DNA of 64,000 bases from Dendrophyllia cribrosa (lineage: Eukaryota; Cnidaria; Anthozoa; Scleractinia; Dendrophylliidae), in contig JAJLRJ010000010.1 of NCBI GenBank assembly GCA_024195265.1, forward strand, positions 8,754,003 through 8,818,002, in the 5' to 3' direction. Below the pieces are notes generated by a model that saw only the letters and a list, made by a program, of their open reading frames with translations, was not told where the DNA came from and did no database searches. Below are positions 33,456 to 44,200 of the stretch, piece by piece. The position numbers and the translations under genes are program-made. Each line of letters starts with the position of its first letter. Within the stretch, counting starts at the first letter, position 1.

Positions 33456-33861
33456 GTGGCTGTAAAAAATTTTGCCTCCCCATTCAGATTTCCACTTTTC
33501 TTCTACATCTTTCAAAGAGTACGTTTCTTGTAAAAAAAATTATATCAGCTTTGTTATTGTGTGCCCAACGAAAAACCTGTCTCCGCTTCAGTCCCTTGTT
33601 TAAATCCCTTGCATTTAGGGATATCATAGATAATTTGAATGATAATGCTGTTTTAAATTTAACTGCGGAGAGGAGAATATATTTGCATTGGTATGAAAAT
33701 ATAAGCGATTTAAAATGCGAAGTTTTGAGCAAACAATAAAGAAAATATAAACAAAAACTAACTGACGTGAAAAGAATTACAAACACAAACATACACGAAG
33801 GAACTAATAGTTCCAGATTGCAATAATTTAAACGATGGTAAAATATTTCAAGTGGAACCAT
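33456..33861 (-). pseudogene. L1-type LINE: start of ORF2 (endonuclease), truncated and frameshifted
   Basis: Downstream of ORF1 on the same strand, at about 33640, the protein LSMISLNARDLNKGLKRRQV starts an apurinic-like endonuclease (SLNxRxLN is the first catalytic block). The next segment, KWKSEWGGKIFYSHGS, lies in a neighbouring frame, so there is a frameshift around 33515. The ORF then runs into the 27-base tandem array, and the rest of endonuclease and reverse transcriptase is absent. Confidence 0.72.
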
Positions 33862-34008
33862 ACTACTTTACTATTAAAGTAAAGGAAGGCAAGGAAGTCG
33901 ACCTGTAAACTAAAATAAGAACTTCCTCGAATATAATAGCTCACCGTGCAAGAGCTCTCAAAGCAAACTTGTTTCTCTAATTACATATTATATTAATACG
34001 CGAAGAAC

Positions 34009-34899
34009 TTAGCTTGTCATAATCTTGCCGTAATAGGGAAGCTTTCTGGTTTCGGGACCACGGTAAACCTGTCCATCAATGATCAGTTTGTCAACGCTAA
34101 AAGAAGCTTGCTTTTTCTCCTGTTTGGCTTTTTTGAGAACAGGCAACAGTGCTTTCCTCATTTGTTCTACTTCCTTCGGGTAGTCATCCGTCACACCAAT
34201 TTTAAGATCTTTGTTGATGTTTTTGACATGTTTAAAGATGCGGCCTTTATCTTTGAAGAACGATAGCTTTGCGACAATGGGGCGAGGTTTGTTTTCAGTA
34301 GAATCATGGTTAAATCGAGTAGGGATGCAATGCACTCTTTCAAATTCCAAACGGTCAACTGCGTGGTCAGGCATTTTAAGTTGACTTCGCAGAAGATGTT
34401 TTAACACCCTCTCTGTTTCTTGAGCGCTTCCATCCTTTCCGGTTTCTTGTACGTTGAAAACTTTTATATTGTTTCTTCTGGTGTGGGCTTCTAGCTTGAT
34501 ATTACGCATTTTCTGTGAATTAAGCTCTAATTTTGTTTTCGTCAATGTATTATTGGTTTCCTTCAGGTCTTCAGCGAGTTTGTCGTATGTCACCTTCAGA
34601 TTTGTCACCTCCTGCGTTTTAGTTGCGAGAGATTCGCGTAGCTGCCTGTTTTGTTCTTTTAACTCCTTAAATTGTTGTTTGAGTTCTTCAAACATAGGAA
34701 GAATACTTATTAGCTTGTTAATTTTACTTGTTATGTCCTCTTGCCAGCAACTGTGAGAAGGCGATTCAACGTAGTCACCATCTTGTTCATCGATAAGCGA
34801 GTCATTCGCCTCTTCGTCTGTTTGCGAACTAGCCTCTCTTTGTCGTTTTCGTTTTGGTTCTCCCTGCAAGTTGTTTATAGCTGCGCCTTCATCTGCCAT
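34009..34899 (-). CDS. L1-type LINE: ORF1 protein (RNA-binding chaperone)
   Basis: An intact 296-residue ORF has the L1 ORF1p layout: acidic N-terminus, a long coiled coil (about residues 60-135, EELKQQFKELKEQNRQLRES), an RRM-like centre starting at RRNNIKVFNV, and a basic C-terminal domain with GVTDDYPKEVEQMRKALLPV. Such proteins trimerise and bind LINE RNA as a nucleic-acid chaperone. It is followed by the broken ORF2. Its upstream end meets the virus-like gene at about 34950, so the LINE lies next to or within the Polinton. ORF1 is open although the element is dead. Confidence 0.88.
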   Translation of the reverse strand: MADEGAAINNLQGEPKRKRQREASSQTDEEANDSLIDEQDGDYVESPSHSCWQEDITSKINKLISILPMFEELKQQFKELKEQNRQLRESLATKTQEVTNLKVTYDKLAEDLKETNNTLTKTKLELNSQKMRNIKLEAHTRRNNIKVFNVQETGKDGSAQETERVLKHLLRSQLKMPDHAVDRLEFERVHCIPTRFNHDSTENKPRPIVAKLSFFKDKGRIFKHVKNINKDLKIGVTDDYPKEVEQMRKALLPVLKKAKQEKKQASFSVDKLIIDGQVYRGPETRKLPYYGKIMTS

Positions 34900-34953
34900 T
34901 GTTAATAATGCTTCGAGGGCTCAGAGAAGTATCTTATTCCAACATCTTGGCGG

Positions 34954-35629
34954 ATGCAATTGACAAAACTCGAAAACATTTCCAAAGAAAATCTTATTTT
35001 CCACGAACCAAAAGAATATAAAGTCAAGAATTATCGAATTATTATTATCGAATCACCATTTCTTTTTAGTTTTGGTGTATCTGAGAGAAAGAATCAAGAA
35101 TATGGTGAATTGGTTGGATATTCACTTCCAGTTTGTTTATGGTCAAAAGAAGAAAATCCAACAGAAGAAGAAAATAATTTTTATCAAGCTTTATTATCAA
35201 TTTCAGATCTTTGTTATAATCATCTTGAAGAAATAATTGGTGTTGAAAATGCACAAGCATTGAATTCACCTTTATATTATAAACAGGTTGAATATATTGA
35301 TAAAAAAGGTAAAAAGAAGAAAAAGAAAGATGAAACTGCTTCACCAGTATGATATGCTAAACTTATTTATTCAGAAAAATGTAATAAATTTTTAACAATA
35401 TTTAAAACAAAAGGCGATATTGTTGATCCATTTGATTATCTTGATCAATATTGTAAAGTGAAATTAGCTTTATTAATTGAGAGTATTTATATTAGTAAAT
35501 TAGTAATTTCAATTCAAATAAAAGTTCATGAAGTATATATTAAACCATTAAAACCAAGAGAATCTTTATTATCAGTAGGGGAAGAATCTGAAAATGAAGA
35601 AAGTGAAAATGAACAGGATGAATCATAAG
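34954..35629 (+). pseudogene. Polinton: conserved virus-like protein of unknown function, one nonsense codon
   Basis: One frame of about 225 codons is broken only by TGA at 35350-35352, where reading resumes at once with YAKLIYSEK. Visible features are FHEPKEYKVKNYR, a hydrophobic-aromatic SPFLFSFGVSERKN, GYSLPVCLW, a Lys-rich loop, LDQYCKVKLALLIES and an acidic tail. This resembles proteins encoded by Polinton and giant-virus lineages whose role is unknown; I infer a structural or replication accessory role. The N-terminus meets LINE sequence, so the start is uncertain. Confidence 0.6.
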
Positions 35630-35725
35630 ATTTACTTTTAATATAAAATATATATTATCATATTAGCCCTGGTAATAGGGCTTTTTTTATCTTGCTTGAA
35701 ACAATTTTTTAATACTAAAATAGTA

Positions 35726-36665
35726 TTAAAAATTTACCAAATCATCAAACTTAATCCATGAATTAAATTTATCAGGATATCCATTCCATTTAACTAAAGC
35801 TAACTTTTTCTTATTATCTCGTTTCAATACTTTCTCAATTCTAAATGTTTCTTGTTTTGCTTTTTGTAACTCTTGTTCATGAAAAGATCCTTTTACTTCT
35901 TCCCCCATCAAATCAATAATTTTATAGGTAATAGGTTTTGTATTTAAAACTTCATCAACCACAAATATTTCTTCTGTCCAGCTTGGAGTATATCCTTTAT
36001 CAAATACAGGTCTTTTATATTTTGATATACGAACTCCATCTCCAATCTTAAATTTTGCCTTTCCAGGTTTCAAGTAAATCAAATCAGAATATAAGTTAGT
36101 ATAAACTTTTTCTTCATTTTCTTTTTTACTTGCTTTAAATGGAGTCATTTTAAGACTAGAATGCTTGTTTTATTATAATCATTAACTACTTTATCAAGTT
36201 TATCCCAGTAAACAGTATTGTTATTTACACTGAACATCTTAAACATTCTATTTTTCATAGTTTTATTCCATCTTTCAACAATACTTGATTTTTCTTCATT
36301 CTCAGTGTGATATAATTTAATTCCATTTTTTTTAAAGAAAATCCTTAAAATGTTTACTAATAAATCCAAAACCTTTATCAGACCAAAGCATTCTTGGTGA
36401 ACGTTTACTTTTTTTAAATATATCATCAAATGCTTTACTACTCAGTTTTTCAAAGGTTCAATCCATCCATACTTGCTAAAAAAATAAATTACCATTAGTA
36501 AATATTTTATTCCTTTATTCCATTTACTAAACGTTTGCATTTCAACCAAATCAGCAGCCCAGATTTATCAATACCATTTGATATTACAGTTCTCTTTAAA
36601 AAGTTTCTCGTGATTGGTTTATGTAATTCATCGGCTAATTGTTGAGTCCAATCACTATTACTCAA
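35726..36665 (-). pseudogene. Polinton: retrovirus-type integrase with chromodomain, frameshifted
   Basis: The C-terminal part (35726-36148) has an SH3-like segment (KFKIGDGVRISKYKRPVFDK) and a chromodomain (RIEKVLKRDNKKKLALVKW, then NGYPDKFNSWI). A neighbouring frame (36145-36429) has the integrase core end with YHTENEEKSSIVERWNKTMK, including the third catalytic Glu region, and the conserved NNNTVYWDKL. The N-terminal part (LADELHKPITRNFLKR) continues to about 36665 in shifted frames. Integrases of this type insert Polinton DNA. Several indels make it non-functional. Confidence 0.82.
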
Positions 36666-37180
36666 CGCCGTTTTACGTTTTTTGACTTCTTAGGTAAACC
36701 CAAACCAAGTTTCTCTTTAGTATTTATAATAAATCTAGCTGTTTGACCCCATTTTGGCATTTCACCATATGAAATGAGATCTAAAGATTTAACCATTTCT
36801 TTATCACATTCATGTTTATCTTTTCCCATATCACAACAAATATCATGATAAGCAGAAATTTCATCTACTTTATTATATGGTTTATCATACCACTCTAAAA
36901 CTTCACCAGTTTCAGGATTATATCTTAATTGTTCATTCAAAGGATTATAAGGTCCCATGTATTTTTATGAACCTGGAGTCCAACCACTTTTTGGTTTTGG
37001 TAATTTTCCAATCATTTTATGAATATCAATTGTTCCACCATCAAGATCAGGTCTATCAGTTTTATATTTTATATTTGGTCTTTTTTTTGTTGATAATTCA
37101 TCTAATGCTTGACTACCAACATTTTGTATCATTGGAGTTAATTTATTTAATCCATAATTAATTTTTTTTTTGTAAATTTT
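36662..37180 (-). pseudogene. Polinton: parvovirus-type phospholipase A2-like protein, one nonsense codon
   Basis: The open part (36662-36958) has GPYNPLNEQL, PYNKVDEISAYHDICCDMG and PKWGQTARFIINTKEKLGLG. The NPL, (V)DE and HD elements match the phospholipase A2-like domain of parvovirus VP1-type proteins, also found in some adintoviruses and Polintons, where it helps the particle leave endosomes. The upstream part (GGTIDIHKMIGKLPKPKSGW) is in the same frame but separated by a TAA near 36967. The His-Asp pair is kept. The C-terminus overlaps the start of the integrase by a few bases. Confidence 0.72.
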
Positions 37181-37242
37181 AAAAAATTATAATAATTAAA
37201 TATATTTTTTTATTTTTTTTATTGTTGATATTGTGGTAATTC

Positions 37243-37554
37243 TTAGTTCAATGTAATAATATCTTCTATACCCTCTTTTATAGCCTTTTGATTTTGCATC
37301 ATCTGTCCAGTCAAAGCAAGTTGATTTTCTTTCAACTGATCAATTATTTTATCCTGTTTTTCATCTGTCTTTTTCTGTTGTTCAACCAAAGTTTCTTTTA
37401 AAGGTTCTCTTAATGTTTTAAAATATTCACTCATAACAATATCACGGACTTTACCTTTGTCTTTCACTTCATTCTTGACTTCAGTAACAGCTTTAGCCAT
37501 TTCATATCCTTTATATTCTGAATCTGCATACTTTTTGATATTTTCTAAATTCAT
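37243..37554 (-). CDS. Polinton: small coiled-coil protein
   Basis: An intact 103-residue ORF rich in Lys and Glu, with heptad-like stretches (REPLKETLVEQQKKTDEKQD) predicting a coiled coil. Its position among Polinton genes supports a viral origin; a minor virion role is inference. It has no stop or frameshift, unlike most neighbours. Confidence 0.55.
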   Translation of the reverse strand: MNLENIKKYADSEYKGYEMAKAVTEVKNEVKDKGKVRDIVMSEYFKTLREPLKETLVEQQKKTDEKQDKIIDQLKENQLALTGQMMQNQKAIKEGIEDIITLN

Positions 37555-37635
37555 TTTTATAATAAGATTATATAATTATTTGTAGAAATGATATTTAATG
37601 TTATTAAATTTATGTAGAATTATAATAAAAAAAGT

Positions 37636-37865
37636 ATGAAAATCCCACATTACGATTCAAAACAGAAAATAAAGACTAGAAAACAATGTGATTTCTTAGA
37701 TGAAGATTTTTGGATGCTTATTGCTGGTCAAACCCGTTGTGGAAAAACAAACACTCTAATGCATATGATTAGAACACCATTGGTTTACTTTGATAAAATT
37801 TACTACTATGGACCTAATCATAATCAAGAAAAAATACAAGACCTTAAAAAAATACAAAGACCAAG
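37636..37865 (+). pseudogene. Polinton: DNA-packaging ATPase, N-terminal fragment
   Basis: The protein starts MKIPHYDSKQKIKTRK and has a Walker A loop IAGQTRCGKTNTLMHMI (GxxxxGKT), followed by VYFDKIYYYGPNHNQEKIQD. This matches the FtsK/HerA-type packaging ATPases of Polintons and related viruses. Homology ends at about 37860 where foreign sequence begins, so Walker B and the rest are lost. It is divergently oriented from the coiled-coil gene. Confidence 0.8.
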
Positions 37866-39003
37866 GCCGGTAAATAACTTATTTATTTTTTTCCTACTTC
37901 AATTCAGCGATTTGAAGAGAAAATCGTGATACACTTGTACAGCTTTCCAAGAAATCATGTCTTTACGCGCCGCGTCAAGCAAAACTGACACAACGCGTGC
38001 AAAACCTAAATTAACTCGGTAATGTTTACAACTTTTTCATTCATAAACAAAAGAACTTACTTTGCAAAGTGAACTCATTTCTATTAGTTTATGTCTCTCG
38101 GTAGAATAAACGGCTGTTGTGTTTGCTTCCGGTGAGGTTAGAGAAATGTTCTTGCCCACACCGAAGCCGTGGAAAGCTTTCTTGAATGAAAACTTATTAA
38201 AGAATTTAGATAAAAGAAGGTAACAACTGCGAAATAAAAGCATTCAAACCGAGCAATGTAGTGAAAGTCCAAATTATCTCGTAAAATCCGATCGCGAAAT
38301 TGCGTGTATTAAAATTTATATTGACAACAAGCTAGTACAAAACTAGAATCAAATGAGAAATTTAAGCAAGACTTTTTAATGAAAATTAACAGAATCTCGA
38401 TTAGAAGAAAAAAGAAACGGAAAAATAAGAACACTTGCGTCAAATGGAGTCAAAAACTTTGTAAACAAGCGCAAGATTGTCTAATTACAGTATTTTTAAG
38501 CCAAACTGAGCCGCTTTGTAAAAAAGCAACAACAACAAACGTCGAACAAACTATGAAATCAAAAATCCAAACTTGTACTCGCCTTTTTGAGGAATAACAT
38601 TGACCTTTAATTTTACGGCTGATTTCTCCTTCCACCCAGTAGTTTAATCTCTCATTCTTCATTGAGTCTTTTTGATACCTCGTCTTTAGCGTGTTTTCGG
38701 ATCTTTGTATGTCAACCGACCGATCAGCCATGCATGGTGATACTTTGCTGGTTTTCTTTATTGTTTTCTTCATTTGTGTCGTTAAATATTTTATCTGGCC
38801 AATAAAATTCACTTTCGCTTTGGTAGCTTTCGTCTGGGTCCATAATTAACGCGGAAATTCAATAAAACCAGGGCTTACAAGCTTAAAACAACGGAGTCAC
38901 ATCACTCACGAAAGGCTCACGAAAGCGTTACCGTGCCCGTGGGCAGAGATAGGAAAATCCAGACCGCGCTAAGAAACAATCAGATTGCAGGAGCGTTTTC
39001 ATT
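37866..39003. other. Foreign DNA interrupting the Polinton
   Basis: Base composition changes abruptly from AT-rich viral to ordinary host-like at the ATPase breakpoint. No gene is recognised in this part. Short ORFs at 38379 and 38450 (minus) overlap one another and have no domains. Confidence 0.5.
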
Positions 39004-39470
39004 TGAGGAGCGCTGTTACAAGTTCTGAGGCAAGGTTGGACATCAAAGCTGGAGGGTTCTGGGCAAGAGGAGTTACGGCATTTTTTGATGTCAGAGTTAC
39101 GCACGTCAACTCCAGTTGTTACCAGAGCAAGCCAACATCGGAAGTATTCAAGGAGCAAGAAGAAGAGAAGAAGCGCAAGTACCAGCAGCGGGTGTTAGAT
39201 GTAGAAATGGGTTCGTTTACACCTTTAGTGTTTGGAACCAATGGCGGAATGGGAAAGGAGTGTCAGCGGTTCTTAAAGCATCTCGCAGACAGGATAGCTC
39301 AGAAAGATACCGAGCCTTATCATATTGTAATCACTTGGCTCAGGACACAGATTTCGTTCGAACTCTTAAGATCGGTACATGCATGCGTTAGAGGTTCGCG
39401 AACGCCGTTTCGTAGCAAGATAGAGCAATCCTTAGACTGTAAAATAAATGTAGCTAGTGCGGATATTTGA
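39004..39470 (+). CDS. 5'-truncated mobile-element protein C-terminus, family unknown
   Basis: A coding stretch of about 150 residues contains SSEARLDIKAGGFWARG, TAFFDVRVTHVNSS, EEEKKRKYQQRVLDVEMGSF, TPLVFGTNGGMGKECQRF and WLRTQISFELLRSVHACVRG SR. From general familiarity this C-terminal block recurs in many cnidarian repeat-encoded proteins. The LDI...FFDVRV pattern recalls a nuclease core (Asp ... Asp-x-Arg), but I cannot name the family. The N-terminus is cut at about 38990. A short direct repeat (cagattgcagga; ttaccgtgccc) flanks the segment at 38925-38990 and 39800-39830. Confidence 0.5.
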
Positions 39471-39829
39471 AATACACGGTTTGTATGTTTTTATACTCAG
39501 GGCGTTTTATGGACACTGGTTTAGCCGTCATTAGTATAATTCGATTGTATTTTTTTATTATCAATTATTTCTATTTTTATTTATGTGATTAAGATAATTT
39601 TTAAATTGTTAATGAAGCTTCTTAATTTTTACTATAATAATAATAATAAATAATATTAATAATAGGTAGGTAGGCTATTCAAATTTTTACAAAAATTTAT
39701 TTCTCGGAAAAACTTTTAAGGGACAAAAAATTTGTACATTTTTTTAAATACATGTAAGAATTAAGTTTGTATGAAAGTTACTCAATAAAGTTCTCTTATC
39801 AGATTGCAGGATTCGTTACCGTGCCCCCT

Positions 39830-40140
39830 TGGAAAAAAGAAAAAAAATATTTAATTATAATTAAAAAAAAAATTCATTATTATAATTTTTTAAAAAAATA
39901 AAATGTATTTAATTAATATAATTAAAAAAAATAAAAAATAAAAAATTATTTAATTATTATAATTTTTAAAACAAATAAAAAAAAAATAAAACAAAATAAA
40001 ACAAAATATTTCATTATAATTTTTTAAAAAAAGAAAAAAATATTCAATTATTATAATTTTTTAAAAAAATTTAAAAAAATAAAAAATATTTAATTATTAT
40101 AATTTTTTAAAAAAATAAAAAAAATATTTAATTATATATT
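39830..40140. repeat. Extremely AT-rich degenerate tandem repeat
   Basis: Runs of the form tatttaattattataatttt ttaaaaaaa repeat about every 40-50 bases, with almost no G or C. It lies between the interrupting DNA and the VLTF3-like gene. Confidence 0.8.
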
Positions 40141-40672
40141 AATTTCTTTTTTAACAAATTCCCACCATATATTATAAAAATATTCTGTTTGTTCTGAAAG
40201 TTTTAGTGGTAATAATTCATCAACATTTTTATAACCTAGAATAACTAAAATCTTTTTTAATAATAAAAATAACATTGATAATTCTTTTCATTTTATACTT
40301 TTCATTTACTTTCTTAATTATTCTATCATTATCAATTTTAAAAAGTATTTCGTTAACCTTTAAAAGATCACTACTTTTAATATCAATCTTTTTTCGTACT
40401 TCTTCAATCTTTTTCTCAAAATAATACTTTCTATGATAAACTGATTTTCTTCTATAACAACATCTTTCCCAATCAGATATATCAATATGATTTAATATTC
40501 TTTGAATTTGAAGACCACAATCACAACAAATTTCTACATTATCTACAATCTCTTTATTTTCATGTTCACAAATTTCATGATCATATTTAGGTTTCTTCTT
40601 TTTTTTACATCCTAAATTTTTATATTTTTTTAATATTGAAGTATATAATTTAATTTCTTCATCTGTATACAT
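40140..40672 (-). pseudogene. Polinton: VLTF3-like late transcription factor, one frameshift
   Basis: The first 135 or so residues are open: an N-terminal zinc ribbon (ICEHENKEIVDNVEICCDCG) followed by SVYHRKYYFEKKIEEV and a helical region with LLKVNEILFKI. Near 40240 the frame shifts, and the expected end (YFYNIWWEFVKK) follows in another frame down to about 40140. Zinc ribbon plus this helical body resembles the poxvirus VLTF3 family shared by large DNA viruses, which drives late gene transcription. The call is by pattern, not by search. Confidence 0.62.
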
Positions 40673-40690
40673 TCTCTTTTATTATCTTAA

Positions 40691-41228
40691 CCCTATTCGT
40701 CCTGGGCTTTTTTTGAGTTCCTGAGCCTGTGGGAGGGGGGCACATTGTGCCCCCCCTTCGTAACTTGAAGAACATTAAGGCTATGACAATGAAACCTAGA
40801 GGGTACATAGTACGTCCAAAACTGTCTCTTTTGCGGTCCGCACAATGGAACGATGACGTCATATGACGTAGTTATTAGGTAATTGGTTATACGGCCGCCA
40901 TCTTGGATCCGCCATCTTGGATTTCTCAATTTTTTAAAACCTCTTAAAAAATAAATAAAAATAAAAATACAAAAGTTATAGCAATAAACATTGTTTTTCT
41001 TCATTCAAAAGTAAAAATATGCATATTTCCAAAAACATGGCTGTCAAAATCTTGTTTCCATGGAAACGTCAAGTCACGTGATTAAAAAATTTTCATATGA
41101 AAATTGTTGCCAGATAAATTTTAGGAAAAGTCACAAAGTTTGATGGCGTTTGAATACATATTAAAGAAGTTATGAATGTTGAAAGTTAGCGCGGGCACTT
41201 TGTGCCCCCCCCCACAGACCGAATAGGG
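40691..41228. mobile_element. piggyBac-type MITE with TTAA duplication
   Basis: The element starts ccctattcgtcctg and ends cagaccgaataggg, with TTAA at 40687-40690 and 41229-41232, the classic piggyBac arrangement. Subterminal GGGGGGCACATTGTGCCCCC is a strong hairpin; the other side has gggcactttgtgccc. It is non-coding and inserted between the polymerase C-terminus and the VLTF3-like gene. Related pieces are at 53318-53450 and 59045-59339. Confidence 0.88.
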
Positions 41229-41232
41229 TTAA

Positions 41233-44200
41233 TGCTAATTTTATTTTTACAAATTAACCTTTTATCATCATTTGCAGATAATGCTACTTTATTCATTTTC
41301 ATTGAGTAAATTTCATGATCTTTACTTCTAATTATATTCATTGATTTCATTAGTTCTTCTTCAGAAAATAAACACTTTTTATAATCTTCAAATGTTAACT
41401 CTTTTTTAATAACATTCTTTTTTATTCCTTTTACATTTCTTTTCTTCTTTCTGTTCTTCTTCAATTTTAAATGAATAACGTTTAGGTCTTAATCCAACAA
41501 AATGAGTTATTTGTTTACCACAAGCTTCATCTTGAAACATTCCTATCACTTTCTTATTTATTCCAGTTTTAATTCCAGATTCATGTTTTTCTGGGTAATC
41601 GGATGTATCAAACTTTTTCTTAATATCTTTTGATTTATCTTTATAAAAATCATCTGTTTTAATTTCATACATTAATGAATCTGTATCTGTAAAAAGTAGT
41701 TCAGCTTTATCACCATACTTCTTTCTAATATAATTGTAATGAAAATCATACATATGTGATTTTGATAAATCAAGAATACCTTGACCAACATAAATTGGTT
41801 TATCAAAATATACTTCTGTCTTTTTCATATGAATTGCAATTAAATGAGGATCAAATATTGTTGATCTATCAAAATTTGGTTTTGATGATAATTTGTTTGC
41901 TTTTTCTCTATTATCTATCAATGTTACATTTTGTCTTTTTCTTATGTTTTCAATTGTTTTACCAAAAACTGAATTATTCATTAATTTACAAACGTCTTTT
42001 TCAAAACTATTCTTTGATAGTTTTCTTAATTCTGTATTTTTTCAATATAAAGTTTCCTCCATTCAGATTGATAAAAAGATATTCCTCTATAAACTTTTTT
42101 TTAATCTCATTCCTAATTCTAAACATTGTTTAAGATTTTTATAATGTATTACATAATTCTTTTTTTTTATAAAAAATTCCAACAAGTTTCTCAACTCCTT
42201 CAAACTCTAATCATTCTGCAGCAAGTGGATAATCATTATGTTCTTTCCATAATTCCTTCGGTTATTCAAGATCACCTTCAAATATATAACCATGATTTGA
42301 AGTTCTTTTCTGTAAAATATTTATCATATTTTCTTTTTTAAGTTCTTTCTCTTTCATCCATTTAAATCCATGTGTTGGAAGTCTTTGAATCATTGACCAA
42401 CCATAAAGATTATTTGCGTCTAAATATGAAATAAATTTTGATTCTTTTTCTGAATTATAATTGTTCATATAGTTATTATTTGCTTCGAATATCTTTTTGA
42501 TATATGAGTTATACCACCTCTAATTCCTTTTTCAAACATCATTAACATATCATAATCATGTAATAATTCAAGTCTTTGATTTGTTTCTTTAAGACAAGCA
42601 TCCCAAGCTAATCCAGGTGATGTGTAATAGTGTGCTGGATCTAATTTATGTTTTAAACATGTCTTACAAAAGTTTTCAAAAACATCAGCTAAAAGTCAAA
42701 CATCTGATTTTAAATATAAATCATGATAATCTTGAATAGTTTTACAATTAAAATATTTCCATACTTTTTGTACATGAATATAATCAGAATCTGAAATATC
42801 TTCATCTTTTAATTGTGTTTCTTGGAATTTATCTATAGAAGTAACATAATCATATGGATAAACTCCTTTTCTTGTTAAAAGTTCTATATTTTTATATACT
42901 TTTTTTGTATTATGAAAATCTTCAGATTGTAGATTTGAAACAAGATTTGCTAAAGAAGTTTGCATGAATTTAAAACTATCAATGAAACGAATTTCAAAAT
43001 TTAATGATACAATATCATTAGTTTTCTTAGATGTATATTCATCAACTTTAATTTTCTTAGAAAATGAAATATATTTCTCTTCTGTTGTTGGAATACATGA
43101 TAAATCACCTTTGATCTTTGATAATTGTTTTATAAAGAGATGTGCATCATATCCTTGAAGATTATGAAATATTACTGGAAGTATTAAAGGTTTTCTACAA
43201 TTAAGATTACATTTATTATGAGCTGCACCTCTATATTCACCAGTAAAATGACAATGATCTCTAACCTTATAGTCATCTTTTTCAAATGGTTGTTCACAAA
43301 TATGGCAAATAGTTGAGTTATTAAATTCTTTTCTATTTTCTTCTGTAAATATCATCTTTTTAGGAAATTTATAAAGATTTTTATATATTGATTTAGTAAT
43401 TGATTTTAATTTTTTTTACAAATATTTTAGCAATATCTTCATTATCAGATTTCTTTGTATAAATTAAAGGATTTGGTTCTATTTGAATATCTATACCATC
43501 TAATGGTTTGATATAAAGACAACATCCACAAGGTTTATGTTTTTTATGATATTCCATTGTGTAAGAATTATTTGGATCTGGTTCACAATTATTCATTGGT
43601 TTTGTGAAACATTCAAAATCAGCATAAGCAACAAAACGTAATGGTAATTTTTTATAATAATTTTTAAAGAAAAGAAATGAGTTTTTAGGAGGCATTTTTA
43701 CTGCAACTGTTTCATTATTAGAACAATAAATAATATGTTTATTTAATAATTCTTCATTTGTAAAATGAGATAAACATTTTTTACAATAATATTTTTTTCT
43801 AGAAGTATCTTTACTAACCTGAGAACTAATAAATCTTGAAAAATTTTTGATAAGTGAATAATGTGATTTTCCATCTTTTTCAAACAAAAAGAAATCAATT
43901 GTATTCTGACAATCTAATTCATTCATTCTTAATGGATAAAATTTATTATATTCATTGATTGAAAATACATTTATTCCTGGAATATTTAGATTTTGATTTT
44001 CAAACTTTTTTATATCTTTCAATTTTACTGGAAAATCAATACCTTTAAAATTAAGGTCATTTTCATATTGTTTTAAATCTGTAATTCTTTCGGGATGTTT
44101 AATATCTTTAGGTTGATGTAAATATCTTAAAATACACCACATGAAACATTTATCATCTTTTTTATTTTCAATATAATTAATAATTGCTTTCCTTTTTGAT

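Noticed and set aside
34454..34756. Plus-strand Ser/Leu-rich ORF
   Set aside because: Antisense shadow of the LINE ORF1 coiled coil.
36877..37161. Plus-strand hydrophobic ORF
   Set aside because: Antisense shadow of the PLA2-like gene.
41756..42144. Plus-strand Leu/Phe/Ile-rich ORFs
   Set aside because: Shadows of the AT-rich minus-strand DNA polymerase gene.
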